Shown: one piece after another, positions 31,957 through 34,868 of the stretch
Numbering within the stretch: the stretch's first letter is position 1
Layout of the letters: each line of letters begins with the position of its first letter
Assembly (NCBI GenBank): GCA_020722945.1
Contig: DYJV01000012.1
Span: 10,963 to 45,830, forward strand
DNA: 34,868 nucleotides
Source of the DNA: Candidatus Methylomirabilis sp.
Lineage (GTDB): Bacteria > DYJV01
Direction of reading: 5' to 3'
The notes under the pieces: model-generated
Told to the model about the DNA's origin: nothing
Database searches by the model: none
The model's input: only the letters and a program-made list of their open reading frames with translations
Position numbers and translations under genes: made by a program

Positions 31957-34434
31957 TTATACTCCGAATCTATGATTCTTTTTACTACATAAGAAATTGA
32001 GAAGCGTCAATTGGGACTCTTCTGAAATATTTTCACAATATAAATTTGTATCATCAATACCTAAAGCTCTCATATAACAAAGTATAGAAAATTTTATACT
32101 TTCTAAATCAGAAGAGTTGTATAAAGAAATTAATTTATCCTTAATATCAAAAATCTTCAGCTCTCTTAATATAGATATAGCTAATCTGATAGTCGAAGTA
32201 TTATTTTGGGAGAGCGCCATATCAAACAACTGCTCAGATAATTGAGTGCTCTCTGATACTATTTTAAAGATTGTTTCATATACATAAAAAGAGTAAATAT
32301 TGTTTGAAAGATATGGGATTAATACCCCCAATGTATCTTGATCAGGATAACTTTTTAGTGCAGCTATTATATTTTTGATTATTATCTCATCCTCAATCTT
32401 GTTACTGTTTTTAAGAAGCTCTATCAGATGCAACTTAACCCTATCATCAACTATCTTTGAAAGGGAAATTACAGCAGCGTTTTTGATGTACCAATTGTCA
32501 TCATCAAAGAATGGCAAGATAAAATCAAGTTCATCTACCTGTCCTAACTCTCCAATAGTTATTAAGATTTCACCCTTAATATCATCCTCACTCTCTTCAA
32601 AAAGCATATCAGAGATACACTCTATCGGTCTTGGATCATTAAACTCTCTAAATGCATTGATAATAATAAGTTTGGTCTCAATATCTATTCCACTTTTTAG
32701 AAGCTCAATAAATATATCTATTATCTCACTCTTTCGTCCACACTCTTTGATTGCCCTGACAATATAAGGTTTGAAATAGCTGAAAGATGAATCATAAAGT
32801 ATGCTCTTTAATATCTCAAACGATTTTTCAGTGTTAAGAGAGCCTAAAGCATAAATAGCTTCTATTTTAACATAATCATCTTTATCGTATACTCCGTTGT
32901 AAACCTTATCGATATATTGATGTTTTATGAAAAAATTACGGTTACTTTCAATCTTGGAGAGATAGTTGATAGTTTGGAAAACCTCTTTTTTTATCTCTGA
33001 TGAAGGGTGCTCTACAAATGAAATTACATTATCAAAAAAATTAGAGTTATTAGATATTGATACAATTTCTATCGCTTCTTTAATTAATTTATCATTTTTT
33101 TGGCTAAATATAGATTTAAGCTTACCTTGAACTTCAGGTAGATGTGCAAGAACTACCAAAACACTCTTTGCTGTATTTTTAACATCACCCTTACTGTCTC
33201 TAATGAGATTAAATAATTTGTCTATAATATTGGGCGTAACATCTGAATCAGAGAGCTGAAGTAGAAGAGCTTCAGAAGCAGCAACTATAAAAGTTGGATT
33301 GTCAACGGATAACATATTTTCTAAAAAATCTTTTGAAGCAGCATCAACCCTGAAACCTAAAGATTTAATGAGGAGAGCTTTTATCTTATCATCATCCTCC
33401 TTTTCGAAGATCTCTTTAAAATCTTTAAAATCAATATCATTCTGTTTCAACAATATATCGTAAGCTTTCTCTTCAAGCTCTTCAATTCTAAGGAGATCGA
33501 TAATAGGTTTTATAGGAAATTTTATATTTACCCAATTTAGGATATTAATTATTTTCTCTTTTAACTCTGTGTTTTCACTTTTAAAAACTTCAACTATCAA
33601 TGGTTCTAAACTTCTAAAATCTATCATTTTGAAATTTTTCAGAAGAAAATCTGATAAAATGGAGTTTCTCTCTATCCTTGCAAAATTGTAACATTGGAGT
33701 CCTATGCTAAAAAGTGCTTTTAATCCCTCAATCTTTATATCTGTATCTGGATCGTTATTTATGACGCTCACAATTTGAGGAAGACTCCCCTCAAATTTAA
33801 TTTTAGAAAGAGCATCTATAACTGCAAGTTTCAACTCTTCATACTCAAATTGGGTAAGTATTGATTTTACGGCTCTTTCATCAGCCATGAGACCAAGAGT
33901 TGAAATAATAACAAATCTATCCCATATATCTTTCTCTTTGAGCTTTATAAGAAGATCCTCCATAGCAGAACTGTCACCAATCTTACCTAATGCTTCAACA
34001 ACAGCATAAAAAACATTTTCATTTTTATCATTGAGTGCTTTTAGCAAAGAGGGAGTAGCACTTTTATCACCGATATTGCCAAGTGTATTTGCAGCAAATA
34101 TTCTAACATCATCATCTTTATCTTCAAGATTTTTACATAGCGGGGTAACAACATCACCACCCATCTTCTCCATTACCTGCATAGCTGCATTTCGAAGATT
34201 GGCATCATCTGATCGTAAGTAATTGGCTACAGTATCTATTATAGTGTGATCTTTTATATTTACTATTGACTCAATTGCAGCATTTCTAATCTGCCATTCA
34301 GGTTCTGAAAGTAGAGATAGAAGATCTCCCACTGCTCTTAAGTCTTGAAACTCACCCAAAGCTTGTATAGCATTTAGTCTAACACCAAAATCTTCACTCT
34401 TTAACTGGCTAATAAAAAAATCTATTTCATCCAT
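31957..34434 (-). CDS. Large HEAT-repeat protein leading the che operon
   Basis: 825 residues made of ~20 HEAT units, with no signal peptide, membrane segment or enzymatic motif. Clear units at the N-terminus: SEDFGVRLNAIQALGEFQDL, SEPEWQIRNAAIESIVNIKD, RSDDANLRNAAMQVMEKMGG, EDKDDDVRIFAANTLGNIGD, NDKNENVFYAVVEALGKIGD. Later ones include DDYVKIEAIYALGSLNTEKS and DDNWYIKNAAVISLSKIVDD. The Asp-x-x-(V/I)-R-x-x-A pattern matches PBS-lyase-type HEAT repeats, which make superhelical protein-binding scaffolds. AAGGAG lies 7 bases before the ATG. It is the first gene before cheR, cheB and cheY with one-base spacing, so it may recruit or localise the adaptation enzymes or CheY. That is inference; no binding partner is visible. 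The function is unknown. Confidence 0.88.
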   Translation of the reverse strand: MDEIDFFISQLKSEDFGVRLNAIQALGEFQDLRAVGDLLSLLSEPEWQIRNAAIESIVNIKDHTIIDTVANYLRSDDANLRNAAMQVMEKMGGDVVTPLCKNLEDKDDDVRIFAANTLGNIGDKSATPSLLKALNDKNENVFYAVVEALGKIGDSSAMEDLLIKLKEKDIWDRFVIISTLGLMADERAVKSILTQFEYEELKLAVIDALSKIKFEGSLPQIVSVINNDPDTDIKIEGLKALFSIGLQCYNFARIERNSILSDFLLKNFKMIDFRSLEPLIVEVFKSENTELKEKIINILNWVNIKFPIKPIIDLLRIEELEEKAYDILLKQNDIDFKDFKEIFEKEDDDKIKALLIKSLGFRVDAASKDFLENMLSVDNPTFIVAASEALLLQLSDSDVTPNIIDKLFNLIRDSKGDVKNTAKSVLVVLAHLPEVQGKLKSIFSQKNDKLIKEAIEIVSISNNSNFFDNVISFVEHPSSEIKKEVFQTINYLSKIESNRNFFIKHQYIDKVYNGVYDKDDYVKIEAIYALGSLNTEKSFEILKSILYDSSFSYFKPYIVRAIKECGRKSEIIDIFIELLKSGIDIETKLIIINAFREFNDPRPIECISDMLFEESEDDIKGEILITIGELGQVDELDFILPFFDDDNWYIKNAAVISLSKIVDDRVKLHLIELLKNSNKIEDEIIIKNIIAALKSYPDQDTLGVLIPYLSNNIYSFYVYETIFKIVSESTQLSEQLFDMALSQNNTSTIRLAISILRELKIFDIKDKLISLYNSSDLESIKFSILCYMRALGIDDTNLYCENISEESQLTLLNFLCSKKNHRFGV

Positions 34435-34526
34435 ACCAACTCTCCTTAATTGAGATTATAAATTGAATATAAAAAATAATGGGAAAAATCAAGAAATATA
34501 AAATGCAATAATGTAAAAAAATTTAA

Positions 34527-34532
34527 ATTATA
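34527..34532 (-). promoter_or_regulatory. Possible -10 box of the HEAT-cheRBY operon
   Basis: On the minus strand TATAAT, preceded by TTG, about 93 bases upstream of the HEAT-protein ATG. No good -35 box at 16-18 bases and no visible flagellar sigma-28 sequence. The non-coding stretch 34435-34570 is otherwise plain AT-rich DNA. Confidence 0.25.
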
Positions 34533-34650
34533 CAATTTGTCGCAGAAATATTGATATTTTTAAAAAGTAAAATATTAAATGGAGATATTTTTAACATTTC
34601 ATCAGATATGCAGTTGTTTTTCTCTTTCCTCTTCCTCCAAGCCTGCTCTT

Positions 34651-34863
34651 ATTCCCCTTCCCATTGATGAGGGGGAATTTTTAAAAAACTATAACATCCA
34701 AGGGGTGGTCGTTCTTTTATTTTTTTTGTCTTTGCTTTTAGTTTTTTCTCTTTTCCTTCAGCCTTACGCCTGCCTTTCTTGGGGGTGGCAGTCGGGCGAA
34801 TTATGAATGATGAATTGATAATGATGAATTATTTTTTTAAAAATTCCCCTCTACGGAGGGGTG
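34651..34863. repeat. G/C-richer inverted-repeat element in the terminal non-coding region
   Basis: Within the gene-free 34435-34868, the arm GAGGGGGAATTTTTAAAAAA (34669-34688) recurs inverted at 34833-34851 as its complement with one G missing. The left arm is also part of a hairpin: ATTCCCCTTC (34651-34660) pairs with GAGGGGGAAT (34669-34678) over an 8-base loop, 10 pairs with one G-U. The right arm forms CCCCTC-TACG-GAGGGG (34846-34861). A GGGGTGG motif appears at 34701 and again at 34858-34864. Between the arms is pyrimidine-rich sequence and an ATTATGAATGATGAATT stretch. The composition differs from the genes, resembling a miniature mobile or intergenic repeat family. The 75-aa ORF over it is not credible. 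Confidence 0.6.
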
Positions 34864-34868
34864 GACAG

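Noticed and set aside
34579-34806. 75-aa plus-strand ORF in the terminal non-coding region
   Set aside because: It runs across the inverted-repeat element, its hydrophobic, Phe/Leu/Ser-rich translation reflects pyrimidine-rich DNA, and it has no convincing ribosome site.
1-34868. CRISPR arrays, tRNA, rRNA and transposase genes
   Set aside because: I looked for regularly spaced repeats, tRNA-like cloverleaf arms and transposase motifs by eye and saw none; short RNA genes could still be missed without a covariance search.

Overview
The window is AT-rich bacterial chromosome from a Gram-negative, flagellated or chemotactic organism. Three things point this way: a class A penicillin-binding protein, an RseC-type membrane redox protein with a TlpA-like lipoprotein, and a CheR/CheB/CheY set with a FliK-like protein. 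The gene styles and order (dprA, DUF4390, ntrY, ntrX, rseC), tight gene packing and frequent GTG/TTG starts suggest a Deferribacterota-type genome such as Calditerrivibrio or Deferribacter. That placement is inference from memory, not a search result.

Layout. Positions 1-754 hold the edge of an accessory island: the C-terminal part of a BRO-N/antirepressor-type protein of the kind found inside restriction-modification operons, then the first ~37 codons of a type III restriction helicase subunit, broken just upstream of polA. From 751 to 29619 every gene is on the plus strand: polA, prmA, a GNAT acetyltransferase, a class A PBP, a FliK-like protein, an MJ0042 zinc-ribbon/DUF3426 protein, a TPR protein, a TlpA-like lipoprotein, rfbA, a SWIM-SNF2 helicase, a hydantoinase/oxoprolinase, a PPC-domain protein, ispG, a 2-hydroxyacyl-CoA dehydratase-family protein, a radical SAM protein, rsmI, dnaB, dprA, a DUF4390 protein, ntrY, ntrX and an rseC-family gene. 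From 34434 down to 29622 a minus-strand operon reads HEAT-repeat protein, cheR, cheB, cheY. The two gene blocks converge at 29620. The last ~430 bases are non-coding and carry a G/C-richer inverted-repeat element.

The most interesting item is the rseC-family gene at 29206-29619. The ORF track shows only its C-terminal half (29389-29619). Reading the same frame upstream gives a complete RseC/MucC protein with a strong ribosome binding site and one in-frame TGA at codon 26. That TGA sits exactly where the family has the first Cys of its CxxC-x5-C motif. It is followed ~20 nt later by a hairpin whose apical loop begins with G, the layout of a bacterial SECIS element. This is a strong candidate for a selenocysteine-containing RseC protein (UxxC redox motif), directly downstream of the NtrY/NtrX two-component system. 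The competing explanation is a Cys-to-stop mutation.

Other points: a PolA whose proofreading motifs look eroded; a 27-bp perfect direct repeat spanning the end of prmA; an HgdB/BcrB-type dehydratase without its activator or partner subunit nearby; and a large HEAT-repeat protein leading a CheR-CheB-CheY operon that lacks CheA, CheW and receptors in this window.
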